From NCBI RefSeq assembly GCF_026341825.1, contig NZ_JAPENY010000001.1, positions 1,984,001 to 2,048,000 on the forward strand: DNA of 64,000 bases, in the 5' to 3' direction. The position numbers were made by a program, and so were the translations under genes. Positions 28,745-37,716 of the stretch are shown in pieces (position 1 is the first letter of the stretch; each line of letters opens with the position of its first letter). Below the pieces are notes generated by a model, which was given only the letters and a program-made list of their open reading frames with translations, had not been told where the DNA came from and ran no database searches. Source of the DNA: Streptomyces sp. NBC_00620 (GTDB taxonomy: Bacteria; Actinomycetota; Actinomycetes; Streptomycetales; Streptomycetaceae).

Positions 28745-30439
28745 ATGTCAGCAGAACCCGCCTCGCCCGAGCCCGCGCAGGGGCTGTCCGCCGAGCTGGC
28801 CGTGCGGGTGCCGCAGTTGCTGGAGGCTGTGCGGTCGGTCGGGGCCGGGCTGGAGCTGCACTCGACGCTGGTTCGGATCTGCGAGACGGCGGCCGAGCTG
28901 GCGGACGCGCGGTACGCGGCGATCGGGGTCGTGGCGGAGGACGGGGACGGGCTCGTGGACTTCGTGTTCTACGGGGTCGAGGAGGAGACCGCCGGGTTGA
29001 TCGGGCGGCTGCCCGACGGGCACAGAGGGCTGCTGGGTGCGCTCATCCACGACCCGGAGCCGGTGCGGCTCGCGAACCCGGCGGATGATCCGCGCTCGTG
29101 CGGGTTCCCTGAGCACCATCCGCAGATGGGGAGCTTCCTGGGGGTCCCGATCCGGGTGCAGGGCGAGATCTTCGGGAATCTGTACCTCGGCGAGAAGCGT
29201 GGCGGCGGACAGTTCAACGACTACGACCTGAATATGGTCCGCGTGCTGGCCACGGAGGCGGGCATCGCCATCGGCAACGCCCGTCTGTACGAGGCAGCCC
29301 AGCAGCGCGAGCGCTGGATCGACGGCTCGGTGGCCGTCACCACCGCACTCCTGTCGGGCGGTGACGCCGAGGACGCCCTCCAGGTCGTCGCCGAACAGGC
29401 CCGCAGGCTCTCCGGTTCGGCTGCCGGGGTGGTGCTGCTGCCGGCCGCCGAGGGCGGTCTCGAGGTAGTCGCCGTCGCCTCGGAGCGCCCCGCGAAGACG
29501 CTGGGAATGGTCTTTCCGCCGGAGAACGAGGTCGTCGCCGAACTCCTCGACGGGGAGGCCGTGTTCGTCGAGGACGCGGCCACTGATCCGCGCATGGTCA
29601 GCGACTTCGCCCACGCGTACGGGCCGACGATGCTGCTTCCCCTGCAGAGCGACGGCCGTGTCCTCGGGAGCCTCGTCACGCCTCGCGCGCTGGGCGCCCG
29701 CCCGTTCACGGAGACGGAGCGGACGCTGGCCGCACAGTTCGCCGCGCAGGCCGCGCTCGCGCTGATGATGGCCGAGGCGCAGCGCGACCGGGAGCGGCTC
29801 GCGGTGTACGAGGACCGCGACCGGATCGCCCGTGACCTGCACGACCTCGTGATCCAACGGCTCTTCGCCACCGGGATGATGCTGGAGAGCGCCCAGCGGC
29901 GGTCCGTCGTGCCCGAGGTCCGGGAGGGTGTCGGCAAGGCGGTCGACGCACTCGACGTGACCATCCAGGAGATCCGCACCGCCATCTTCGCGCTCCAGCA
30001 GGACCCCACGGAAGCGCCGTCAGAACTGCGCACCCGGGTGCTGCGGGAGATCAACATGGCCGCCGTACCGCTCGGCTTCAAGCCCGCCCATCGCTTCGTC
30101 GGACCCGTCGACACCGTGGTCGGGGAACTCACCGGCAAGAACCTCATCGCCGCCCTGCGCGAGGCCCTCTCCAACGCCTTCCGGCACGCCGGAGCCTCCC
30201 GTATCGACGTCGTCGTCGACGCGACCGTGACCCTGCCGGACGGGCGGCAGGGCGTACGGCTGACCGTCACCGACGACGGAGTCGGCATCCCCGACGGCGG
30301 CCGACGCAGCGGCCTGCGGAACCTCGAGCGGCGCGCCGAGTCCCTGGGCGGCGACAGCTGGTACGGGCCGGGGGCGGCGGACGGGGCGGATGGTGCGGAC
30401 GCGGGCGGTACGACGGTGGTGTGGCAGGCACCCTACTGA
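28745..30439 (+). CDS. GAF-domain sensor histidine kinase of the DosS/DevS type
   Basis: A 564-residue cytoplasmic kinase: GAF-A (~28-180), GAF-B (~195-345), HisKA_3 with phospho-acceptor His366 (DRIARDLHDLVIQRLF) and a C-terminal HATPase domain (NAFRHAG, DDGVGIP, GLRNLERRAESLGG). Aligned by eye to Mycobacterium tuberculosis DevS, His125 (GFPEHHPQM) falls at haem ligand His149 and Tyr147 (FGNLYL) at distal Tyr171, both with the same 24-residue offset. A haem-based O2/NO/redox sensor is therefore likely. No response regulator gene adjoins it. It follows the cyd genes by 111 bases, which suggests a link with low-oxygen respiration. That link is inferred. Confidence 0.88.
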   Translation: MSAEPASPEPAQGLSAELAVRVPQLLEAVRSVGAGLELHSTLVRICETAAELADARYAAIGVVAEDGDGLVDFVFYGVEEETAGLIGRLPDGHRGLLGALIHDPEPVRLANPADDPRSCGFPEHHPQMGSFLGVPIRVQGEIFGNLYLGEKRGGGQFNDYDLNMVRVLATEAGIAIGNARLYEAAQQRERWIDGSVAVTTALLSGGDAEDALQVVAEQARRLSGSAAGVVLLPAAEGGLEVVAVASERPAKTLGMVFPPENEVVAELLDGEAVFVEDAATDPRMVSDFAHAYGPTMLLPLQSDGRVLGSLVTPRALGARPFTETERTLAAQFAAQAALALMMAEAQRDRERLAVYEDRDRIARDLHDLVIQRLFATGMMLESAQRRSVVPEVREGVGKAVDALDVTIQEIRTAIFALQQDPTEAPSELRTRVLREINMAAVPLGFKPAHRFVGPVDTVVGELTGKNLIAALREALSNAFRHAGASRIDVVVDATVTLPDGRQGVRLTVTDDGVGIPDGGRRSGLRNLERRAESLGGDSWYGPGAADGADGADAGGTTVVWQAPY

Positions 30440-30705
30440 GTGCGTTCGGCGCCTCCGCTGAGCACCTTCAGCGGCTTTGCCGAGAACACGCCAGGGCCTC
30501 GCCGCCGCCTCCGCCGAGCACACTCCACGGCTTGGCCGAGTCAGCACCGCCGCCTCCCCCAAGCACACTTCACGCCCCCTCGGGGCAACACGCCCAAGCC
30601 AGGCCCCTGTTCGGCCCAGTCGGCGGGGCCATCCGTGGCGCCCGTTCCCCCAGGCGTACGCCTTGAACAGGACCGCGGACGCAGGTACGGGACACGATCG
30701 CTGTC
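30440..30705 (+). other. Spacer with short degenerate repeats
   Basis: No gene. Between about 30490 and 30590 the motif GCCGCCTCCxCCxAGCACACT recurs three times in degenerate form. It separates the kinase from the M23 gene; function unknown. Confidence 0.5.
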
Positions 30706-31752
30706 ATGCGCTCACCTCGCCGCCATCCCCTGCTCGTGCCGGCTCTGCTGTGCGCCGTCGCGGTTCTCGCGGCCCGGCCCACCGCGGCCGAGGGCGAGTC
30801 CGGGACCGAGCCCGGTATCAGCGCCCAGGTGGCGCGGCTGTACGAGGACGCCTCCGTGGCGGCGCGGCAGTACGAGGCGGGACAGCAGGAAGCGGAAGCG
30901 CAGCGAGCGAGGGCGCAGCGGGCCGAGGAACTGCTCGCGCGGGAACGGCAGGACATCGCGGTGCTGCACGACGACCTCGGCCGGATCGCGCGCACCCAGT
31001 ACCGCCAGGGCGGTGGCCTGCCGTACACCGCGCAGCTGCTCCTCGCGGACAGCCCCGAGGAGCTGATGCGCGGTCAGCGTGCCGTGTGGCAGGCGGATCT
31101 CGCAGTCAACAACGCCGTCAGCAAGAGCCGCCGGGCGGAGGCCAGGCTCGCAGCCGACGAGGCGAAGGCCCAGTCGGAGTGGCAGGCGCTGGAGCAGCGC
31201 AACGGTGAACTCGCCGAGATGAAGCGGACCATCCAGGCGAAGCTGGACGAGGCACGGTCGGTACTCCAGGGCCAGGCGGACGCCTCGGTCATGGCGGGCT
31301 CCTGCCGTGGCGCCGTCCGGCTCGACCAGCCGGAAACGGACGCCACGCGCGCGTGGGTCGCACCGGTGGAGACGTACGAACTCTCCGCGAGTTTCGGCAG
31401 CGGCGGTGAGCGCTGGGCGAGCCGGCACACCGGGCAGGACTTCGCGGTGCCGATCGGCACGCCGGTGCGGTCGGTCGGGGCGGGCCGGGTGGTGAAGGTG
31501 TCGTGCGGTGGCGCCTTCGGCATCGAGATCGTGGTCCAGCACCCGGGCGGCTACTACACGCAGTACGCGCACCTCGCCGCCGTCACCGTCGACCAGGGGG
31601 AGCAGGTCGCGGCCGGGCAGTGGATCGGGCAGTCGGGCACGACCGGCAACTCGACCGGGCCGCACCTCCACTTCGAGGTGCGGGTCACGCCGGAACTGGG
31701 TTCGGGGATCGACCCCGTGCCGTGGCTGGCCGAGCACGGGGTTCAGCTGTAG
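30706..31752 (+). CDS. Secreted M23 (LytM-type) metallopeptidase with coiled coil
   Basis: A 348-residue extracytoplasmic protein. A basic signal peptide (residues 1-28, ending TAA) is followed by a long coiled coil (~40-195, rich in Glu, Ala, Gln and Arg) and an M23 domain. Metal ligands are His241 and Asp245 (HTGQD) and HLH at 320-322 (GPHLHFEV), so the Zn site looks active. Coiled coil plus LytM is the plan of EnvC/RipA-like murein hydrolases or their activators in cell division. No partner is encoded nearby. It converges with a HAD gene only 32 bases away. Confidence 0.9.
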   Translation: MRSPRRHPLLVPALLCAVAVLAARPTAAEGESGTEPGISAQVARLYEDASVAARQYEAGQQEAEAQRARAQRAEELLARERQDIAVLHDDLGRIARTQYRQGGGLPYTAQLLLADSPEELMRGQRAVWQADLAVNNAVSKSRRAEARLAADEAKAQSEWQALEQRNGELAEMKRTIQAKLDEARSVLQGQADASVMAGSCRGAVRLDQPETDATRAWVAPVETYELSASFGSGGERWASRHTGQDFAVPIGTPVRSVGAGRVVKVSCGGAFGIEIVVQHPGGYYTQYAHLAAVTVDQGEQVAAGQWIGQSGTTGNSTGPHLHFEVRVTPELGSGIDPVPWLAEHGVQL

Positions 31753-31784
31753 TCCCGCGGGAAGGGCGTGGTCGGCGGGAACCG

Positions 31785-32657
31785 CTACCCCGGCAGCTCG
31801 GCGATGATCTGCTCGATCACCACCGCCACCCCGTCCTCGTTGTTGGCGACCGTGCGCCCGGAGGCTGCGGCGATCACGGCGGGGTGGGCGTTGCCCATCG
31901 CGTACGAGCGGCCTGCCCAGGTGAGCATCTCGACGTCGTTCGGCATGTCACCGAAGGCGATGACCTCCTCGTGGGAGATACCGCGCTCGGCGCAGCACAG
32001 CGCGAGCGTGCTCGCCTTGGAGACACCCGGGCCGCTGATCTCCAGGAGGGCGCTGGGGCTGGAGCGGGTGACGCCGGCCCGGTCGCCGATGGCCAGGCGG
32101 GCGACGGTGAGAAAGTCGTCCGGGTCCATGTCGGGGTGGTACGCGAGCACCTTGAGCACCGGCTGATCGGCGTCGAGGGCGTCCTCGGCGAGGAGCTTCT
32201 CGGCGGGCGCGATGATCTCCGGGGGCTCCATGTGCATGGACGGGTACGCCGGTTCGAGGTGGAGTCCGTACGTGCGCTCGACGGCGACCACCGTGCCGGG
32301 GGCGGTGGCCCGGAGCAGCTGGATGACGTCGAGGGCGACATCGGGCGCAAGCTCGCGGATCTTGACGAAGCGGTGGGCGCCGGGGCCGCCGTGCAGGTCG
32401 ACCACGGCGGCGCCGTTGCCGCAGATCGCCAGGCCGTGCCCGTGGACATGGTCGCTGACGACGTCCATCCAGCGGGCCGGGCGGCCGGTGACGAAGAAGA
32501 CCTCGATGCCGGCCTGCTCGGCGGCGGCGAGGGCGGCGACCGTGCGCTCGGACACCGACTTGTCGTCGCGCAGCAGAGTGCCGTCGAGATCGGTGGCGAT
32601 CAGCCGGGGCGGAACCATGGAGGCCGGGGTCTCGGGCCGTCGAGTCGCTGAGGTCAC
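31785..32657 (-). CDS. Cof-type HAD hydrolase
   Basis: A 290-residue Cof/HAD-IIB phosphatase, probably acting on sugar phosphates or phospho-cofactors. Motif I DLDGT has nucleophile Asp23, motif II is FVTGR, and motif IV is [13 protein letters not shown] large C2 cap lies between. GTG at 32657 chosen because GGGAGAA lies nine bases upstream; the inner ATG in ASMVPPRLIATDLDG is an alternative. A paralogue with the same motifs lies at 46801-47661. Confidence 0.9.
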   Translation of the reverse strand: MTSATRRPETPASMVPPRLIATDLDGTLLRDDKSVSERTVAALAAAEQAGIEVFFVTGRPARWMDVVSDHVHGHGLAICGNGAAVVDLHGGPGAHRFVKIRELAPDVALDVIQLLRATAPGTVVAVERTYGLHLEPAYPSMHMEPPEIIAPAEKLLAEDALDADQPVLKVLAYHPDMDPDDFLTVARLAIGDRAGVTRSSPSALLEISGPGVSKASTLALCCAERGISHEEVIAFGDMPNDVEMLTWAGRSYAMGNAHPAVIAAASGRTVANNEDGVAVVIEQIIAELPG

Positions 32658-32910
32658 CCGGCCATTCTCCCGCATATGCGTGCACGGGCGGGCGGCGGGC
32701 CGCACATCTGAGTGATTACCGTCCTCACCAGTGCAGTTACGCCCCGCTTTCGCGGCGCCGGTCTCCACCTGCGGTCGGTCTTCGAAGGAACCTTGAGCCT
32801 CGGTCCGCGCCGACCTCGGACCCAGCCCGCGCCGACCCCGGACCGACCCCGCGCCGAGGGCGAATACCCCCGCGTGGCCCACTCGTTTCCCAGATTTAAC
32901 GCACGACACC

Positions 32911-32939
32911 TTGGCGCGCCCTGTCTACGCGCGTAACTT
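32911..32939 (+). promoter_or_regulatory. Candidate housekeeping promoter of the nuclease gene
   Basis: TTGGCG, 17-bp spacer, TAACTT: a reasonable HrdB-type -35/-10 pair about 94 bases upstream of the GTG start. The only other evidence is the AAGGAGG ribosome site at 33019-33025. Confidence 0.45.
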
Positions 32940-33032
32940 GAGCCAACTCCCCACAGCAGCCACACCATGTGCCGCCCGCCGGTGGCGCGTTGACGTTCAA
33001 GACGTAGCAAGACGTACAAGGAGGCAGTCAGC

Positions 33033-35474
33033 GTGTCCAAAACGCCACGCAGCAGACCCCGTTGGAGCCGTGCCGCCTATCCCCTCATCTCGACGGGAGT
33101 GGCCGGGGCGTTCGTCCTGACGGCGATCCCCGCCGCCTTCGCGACGCCTTCCGCAACCTTGGTGGTCGCCGAGGTGTACGGCGGTGGGGGCAACTCGGGC
33201 GCGACGCTCACCAGGGACTTCATCGAACTCGGCAACGCCGGCTCGGCGTCGCAGGACCTGTCGGGCTACAGCGTGCAGTACCTGCCCGGTTCGCCGTCCG
33301 CGTCCTCCCAGTGGGGAGTGACCGCGCTCACCGGCTCGGTCGCCGCCGGAGGACGCTTCCTGATAGCCGAGGCGGCGGGCACCGGTGGGACGGTGGCCCT
33401 GCCCACCCCCGATGCGACCGGTACCACCGCGATGAGCGCGACCACCGGAACGATCGCCCTGGTCTCCGGCACCACGGCGCTCACCTGCAAGACCGCCGCG
33501 GACTGCGCGGCCGACACCCGGATCGTCGACCTGGTGGGCTACGGCAGCGCGGTCGTACGGGAGGGCAGCGGCCCGGCGGCCGGTGCGTCCAACACCGCCT
33601 CCGTCTCGCGGGCCGAGTCCCTGGCGGACACCGACGACAACGCCGCCGACCTCACCACGGGCGCGCCCTCCCCGTTCAACTCGGCCGGTGAGACGGCCGG
33701 TTCCGGCGACGGCGGCGGTGGCGGAGACGACGGCTCGACCGAGCCCGGCACGGTCCGGGTCCACGACATCCAGGGGACCACTCGGCTGTCCCCGCTCGCC
33801 GGGCAGACGGTCACCCGGGTACCGGGCATCGTCACCGGGGTGCGTACCTCCGGCTCGAAGGGCTACTGGCTCCAGGACCCGACGCCCGATGCCGACGCCC
33901 GCACCAGCGAGGGCGTCTTCGTCTACACCGGCTCGGCGGCTCCGGCCGTGAAGGTCGGCGACAGCGTTCTGACCACCGGCAAGGTCAGCGAGTACTACCC
34001 GAGCAGCGGCAGCCAGTCGGTCACCGAGATCACAGGGCCCACCACCAAGGTGCTCTCCAGCGGCAACGCGCTGCCGGAGACCGTCACCCTGGACGCCACC
34101 ACCGTTCCGGACGCCTACGCGCCCACCGCGGACGGCGGCAGCATCGAGGCCCTCGCCCTCGAACCGGCCGTGTACGCACTGGACTTCTACGAGTCCCTCG
34201 AGGGCATGCGGGTCGCGGCCACCGACACACGTGTGACCGGTGCGACGGACGAGTATGACGAGCTGTGGGTGACGGTCAAGCCCGAGGAGAACCCGACCTC
34301 GCGCGGCGGCACGCTCTACTCCTCGTACGACCAGCAGAACACCGGCCGTATCGAGGTGATGTCCATCGACGACACCGCCACGTTCCCGGTGGCGAACGTC
34401 GGTGACGTGCTCTCGGGCACCACGGCCGGCCCGCTCGACTACACCACCTACGGCGGCTACGCCCTCCAGGCCACCCAGCTCGGCACACTCACCGTCAACG
34501 GGCTCAAGCCCGAGGTGACGCGCAAGCAGAAGAACAAGGAGCTCGCGGTCGCCACGTACAACGTGGAGAACCTGGACGCGCTCGACTCCCAGGAGAAGTT
34601 CGACCGGCTGGCCGCCGGTGTCGCGGTCAGTCTGAAGTCCCCGGACATCGTCGCCCTGGAGGAGATTCAGGACGACACCGGGGCCACGAACGACGCCACC
34701 GTCACCAGCGAGGCGACGCTGACCCGGTTCACCGACGCGATCGTCGCGGCGGGCGGCCCCCGGTACTCCTGGCGCTATGTCGCGCCCGAGAACAACCAGG
34801 ACGGCGGCGAGCCCGGCGGCAACATTCGCCAGGTCTTCCTCTTCAACGCCAAGCGGGTCTCCTTCACCGACCGTGCGGGCGGCGACGCCACCACCGCGAC
34901 CGGCGTGGTGAAGACCCGCAAGGGCGCGCAGCTCACCTACTCGCCGGGCCGGATCGACCCGGGCAACGACGCGTGGGCGAACAGCCGCAAGCCGCTGGTG
35001 GGCGAGTTCACCTTCCAGGGCGAGCAGGTCTTCGTGATCGCCAACCACTTCACGTCCAAGGGCGGCGACCAGTCGCTGCACAGCCGCTACCAGCCGCCCG
35101 CCCGCAGCTCGGAAACGCAGCGGAACGCCCAGGCCGCCGAGGTCAACACCTTCGTCAAGAGCCTGCTCGCCGCCGACAGGAGCGCCAAGGTCGTCGTGCT
35201 CGGCGACCTGAACGACTACGAGTTCTCGCAGACGGTGACCACGCTCACCGCCGGCCGGGTGCTCACGCCCCTGATCACGACGCTCCCCGCCGCCGAGCGC
35301 TACACCTACGTGTACGACGGCAATTCGCAGACCCTGGACCACATCCTGACCAGCCCGGCCGTCACCGCGTTCGACTACGACGTGGTGCACATCAACGCCG
35401 AGTTCAGCGACCAGGCGAGCGACCACGACCCGCAGATCGTCCGTATCGACATCAACAAGTGCGGGAAACGGTGA
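33033..35474 (+). CDS. Secreted ExeM/NucH family endonuclease
   Basis: An 813-residue extracellular nuclease. Signal peptide 1-38 (ending AFA) is followed by a lamin-tail domain (~42-160: VVAEVYGGGGNSG, then FIELGN), a Gly/Asp-rich linker (~225-240) and an OB-like domain (~245-490). The C-terminal endonuclease/exonuclease/phosphatase domain runs from ~500 to 813: VATYNVENLD, then EIQDDTG, GDLND and SDHDP near 795 (catalytic His/Asp). This order is that of ExeM/NucH, which degrade extracellular DNA. Likely roles are scavenging phosphate or nucleotides, or recycling DNA from dying hyphae. GTG start with a strong AAGGAGG site; monocistronic, ended by an 18-bp-stem terminator. Confidence 0.92.
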   Translation: MSKTPRSRPRWSRAAYPLISTGVAGAFVLTAIPAAFATPSATLVVAEVYGGGGNSGATLTRDFIELGNAGSASQDLSGYSVQYLPGSPSASSQWGVTALTGSVAAGGRFLIAEAAGTGGTVALPTPDATGTTAMSATTGTIALVSGTTALTCKTAADCAADTRIVDLVGYGSAVVREGSGPAAGASNTASVSRAESLADTDDNAADLTTGAPSPFNSAGETAGSGDGGGGGDDGSTEPGTVRVHDIQGTTRLSPLAGQTVTRVPGIVTGVRTSGSKGYWLQDPTPDADARTSEGVFVYTGSAAPAVKVGDSVLTTGKVSEYYPSSGSQSVTEITGPTTKVLSSGNALPETVTLDATTVPDAYAPTADGGSIEALALEPAVYALDFYESLEGMRVAATDTRVTGATDEYDELWVTVKPEENPTSRGGTLYSSYDQQNTGRIEVMSIDDTATFPVANVGDVLSGTTAGPLDYTTYGGYALQATQLGTLTVNGLKPEVTRKQKNKELAVATYNVENLDALDSQEKFDRLAAGVAVSLKSPDIVALEEIQDDTGATNDATVTSEATLTRFTDAIVAAGGPRYSWRYVAPENNQDGGEPGGNIRQVFLFNAKRVSFTDRAGGDATTATGVVKTRKGAQLTYSPGRIDPGNDAWANSRKPLVGEFTFQGEQVFVIANHFTSKGGDQSLHSRYQPPARSSETQRNAQAAEVNTFVKSLLAADRSAKVVVLGDLNDYEFSQTVTTLTAGRVLTPLITTLPAAERYTYVYDGNSQTLDHILTSPAVTAFDYDVVHINAEFSDQASDHDPQIVRIDINKCGKR

Positions 35475-35523
35475 TCTCTCTCCCGTACTGATTTTCCGGT
35501 ACTGGACTTCCCGTCGTACTGGC

Positions 35524-35567
35524 CTCTCGCCGTGCCGCCCCGCCATCGGGGGGCGGCACGGCGAGAG
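35524..35567 (+). terminator. Strong hairpin after the ExeM-like gene
   Basis: An 18-bp perfect stem (35524-35541 with 35550-35567) around an eight-base loop, followed by CCGTTTCC. Confidence 0.88.
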
Positions 35568-35624
35568 CCGTTTCCGCCCCGCTGCGGTCCGGGGCGCCGA
35601 CGGCATCGCCGTAGGCTCTGAGTC

Positions 35625-36527
35625 ATGAGTCTGCGTCTGAGCACCGTGATCCTGCCGTACCGCCGCTGGAACGATGGCGGCCGTGCCCCATGGCAGCGCG
35701 CAGAGGAACTCGGTTTCCACACCGCCTACACCTACGACCACCTGTCCTGGCGGACCTTCCGCGACGGGCCCTGGTTCGGCGCCGTCCCGACCCTGACCGC
35801 CGCCGCGTCGGTGACTCAGCGGATGCGCTTGGGCACTCTCGTCACCTCGCCCAACTTCCGCCACCCGGTGACCCTCGCCAAGGACCTGATCTCCCTCGAC
35901 GACATCTCGGACGGCCGGATCACCCTGGGTATCGGCGCGGGCGGCACCGGCTTCGACGCCACGGCGCTCGGCCAGGAGCCCTGGACCCCGCGCGAGCGCG
36001 CCGACCGTCTCGGCGAGTTCGTACCGCTGCTCGACCGCCTCCTCACCGAGGACTCCGTCTCGTACGGCGGCGACTTCTACTCGGCGCACGAGGCCCGCAA
36101 CATTCCCGGCTGCGTCCAGCGACCCCGGCTGCCCTTCGCGGTGGCCGCCACCGGGCCGCGCGGTATGAGGCTCGCCGCCCGGTACGGGCAGGCGTGGGTG
36201 ACGACCGGAGACCCGAAGCTGTACGAAACGGGCACGCCCGAAGAGTCCCGCAGGGCGATCCAGGACCAGGTCGACAAGCTCGGCAAGGCCTGCGCCGACA
36301 TCGGACGCGACGCCGACGCCATGGAGAAGATCCTGCTCACCGGCTTCACCCCGGACCGGCAGCGCCCGCTGGAGTCCGTCGACGCCTTCGTCGATTTCGC
36401 GGGCAGCCACGCCGCCCTGGGGATCACCGAGATCGTCCTCCACTGGCCCATCCCGGACTCGGACTTCGCAGCCGACGAAACGGTCTTCGAACGCATCGCC
36501 ACCGAGGGGCTCGCTCAGCTGGGCTGA
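35625..36527 (+). CDS. LLM class (luciferase-like) oxidoreductase, probably F420- or FMN-dependent
   Basis: A 300-residue TIM-barrel flavin/F420 oxidoreductase. Typical stretches are AEELGFHTAYTYDHLSW near the N-terminus, MRLGTLVTSPNFRHP, ITLGIGAGG and RPRLPFAVAATGP. In actinomycetes most members use F420, but FMN monooxygenases also belong here. Substrate unknown. ATG at 35625, 50+ bases beyond the preceding terminator, so it has its own promoter. Convergent with the next small gene. Confidence 0.87.
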   Translation: MSLRLSTVILPYRRWNDGGRAPWQRAEELGFHTAYTYDHLSWRTFRDGPWFGAVPTLTAAASVTQRMRLGTLVTSPNFRHPVTLAKDLISLDDISDGRITLGIGAGGTGFDATALGQEPWTPRERADRLGEFVPLLDRLLTEDSVSYGGDFYSAHEARNIPGCVQRPRLPFAVAATGPRGMRLAARYGQAWVTTGDPKLYETGTPEESRRAIQDQVDKLGKACADIGRDADAMEKILLTGFTPDRQRPLESVDAFVDFAGSHAALGITEIVLHWPIPDSDFAADETVFERIATEGLAQLG

Positions 36528-36572
36528 CGAGCACAGGATTCATTGCGTGCCGCCCGGGGCAGGAGCGGGCGG

Positions 36573-37019
36573 TCAGCGCACCCGGCCGCTCAGCCAGGGG
36601 CTGAGGTGGATCATCAGCAGGTGTTCCTTGTACGTCCGGTCGCCGGGCAGCGGCACGATGAGCCGGTAGCCGGGCGGGAACCGGCGCGCTTTGACGTATG
36701 CGAGGCCGCCGAAGAGGGAGCGCAGGAAGGCGGGTACGTCGTCGCGCGGGACGTCGGCGAATTCGACGCCCTCGACCGTGATCAGCGCGTCGTCCTCCGG
36801 ATAGAGCCGCACGCTCACCCGGGGCAGTCCGCCGAACTCCGCGAAGGCCTCGTGCGGCAGTGATCCGTCCGGATCGGCGGTCACGCCGACGCCCGCGGCG
36901 CTTCGGCGGGACGTCTGGTCGGCGCCTATGTCGTGGGTGACCTCGATCTCACGCGCGTATTCGGCGGCGATCGCCCGGAGTGCGGTGACGGCGGCCTCGG
37001 TGCTGGGGAGCTGCTCCAT
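36573..37019 (-). CDS. Conserved-looking hypothetical protein
   Basis: A 148-residue soluble protein, mixed alpha/beta, without signal peptide or membrane segment; I do not recognise the family. It has codon usage and composition of a real gene and continues to a C-terminal LPGDRTYKEHLLMIHLSPWL. The ATG at 37019 has GATCGGGACC upstream; ATG 37031 is four codons longer. It lies 26 bases downstream of kptA on the same strand, so the two may be co-transcribed, but no functional tie is evident. Confidence 0.68.
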   Translation of the reverse strand: MEQLPSTEAAVTALRAIAAEYAREIEVTHDIGADQTSRRSAAGVGVTADPDGSLPHEAFAEFGGLPRVSVRLYPEDDALITVEGVEFADVPRDDVPAFLRSLFGGLAYVKARRFPPGYRLIVPLPGDRTYKEHLLMIHLSPWLSGRVR

Positions 37020-37045
37020 GGTCCCGATCATCCATCAAGGCGATG

Positions 37046-37594
37046 TCAGTGCGGGGCGGGGAACCGGATGTACTGCGGCGGTACGGCCCCGGTGAGCCAC
37101 ACCCCGTTCGCGCTGACGTGGAAGACATGGCCGTCGCGGTCCATGGCGGCGGCGTCCACGGAGAGCACGACGGGCCGGCCGCGGCGGGCGCCGACGCGGG
37201 TGGCGGTCTCGCGGTCGGGCGAGAGGTGCACGTCGTGCCGGTTCATGGGTTTGAGGCCCTCGGCGCGGATCGCGTCCAGGTTGCGGGCCACCGTCCCGTG
37301 GAAGAGGTACGCGGGCGGTGTCGCCACGGGCAGTGCGAGGTCGACCTCGACGGAGTGGCCCTGGCTGGCGCGGATCCGGGTGCCCTCGACCGCGAAGCGC
37401 CGCTTGTCGTTCGTGGCCACCACGTGATCGAGCTCCTCGCGCGTGAACCGGAAACCGTGCGTCGCCGCCGCTTCGATCAGCGTCCCGATCTCGACCCAGC
37501 CGCCCTCGCCGAGGGTCAGTCCGATCCGTTCGGGCTGGTGCCGCAGGTGCTTCGAGAGGTACTTCGACACCTTCACGGTGCGTCTTTCGTCCAT
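37046..37594 (-). CDS. kptA: RNA 2'-phosphotransferase KptA/Tpt1
   Basis: A 182-residue Tpt1/KptA enzyme, which moves an internal RNA 2'-phosphate to NAD+, giving ADP-ribose cyclic phosphate. In yeast it finishes tRNA splicing; the bacterial role is unknown. Family blocks present: SKYLSKHLRHQPE, RASQGHS, a GT loop (YLFHGT) and DVHLS. The ATG at 37594 starts right at the domain. The product could instead act on ADP-ribosylated nucleic acid ends, as some bacterial homologues do. The upstream spacer contains three DnaA-box-like sites. Confidence 0.9.
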   Translation of the reverse strand: MDERRTVKVSKYLSKHLRHQPERIGLTLGEGGWVEIGTLIEAAATHGFRFTREELDHVVATNDKRRFAVEGTRIRASQGHSVEVDLALPVATPPAYLFHGTVARNLDAIRAEGLKPMNRHDVHLSPDRETATRVGARRGRPVVLSVDAAAMDRDGHVFHVSANGVWLTGAVPPQYIRFPAPH

Positions 37595-37650
37595 CCCGCA
37601 AGGGTGCCTGGCGGGATGGAGATCACGCATTTGATTTTGGTCCTGAGGTT

Positions 37651-37704
37651 TGATCCACAGCCAAGTACGGTTATCCACAGGGGAATTGGCGATTCTGTGG
37701 ACAA
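37651..37704. promoter_or_regulatory. Small cluster of three DnaA-box-like sites
   Basis: TGATCCACA (37651-37659), TTATCCACA (37671-37679) and TTGTCCACA on the minus strand (37696-37704), in the 122-base spacer between the MerR gene and kptA. Two of the three are exact matches to known strong boxes. Confidence 0.65.
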
Positions 37705-37716
37705 CACACAAGTCAT

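Noticed and set aside
32997..36443. Minus-strand open frame of more than 1,100 codons
   Set aside because: It is antisense to the secreted nuclease and LLM genes, has Gly/Arg/Val-rich shadow composition, and no domain or ribosome site.
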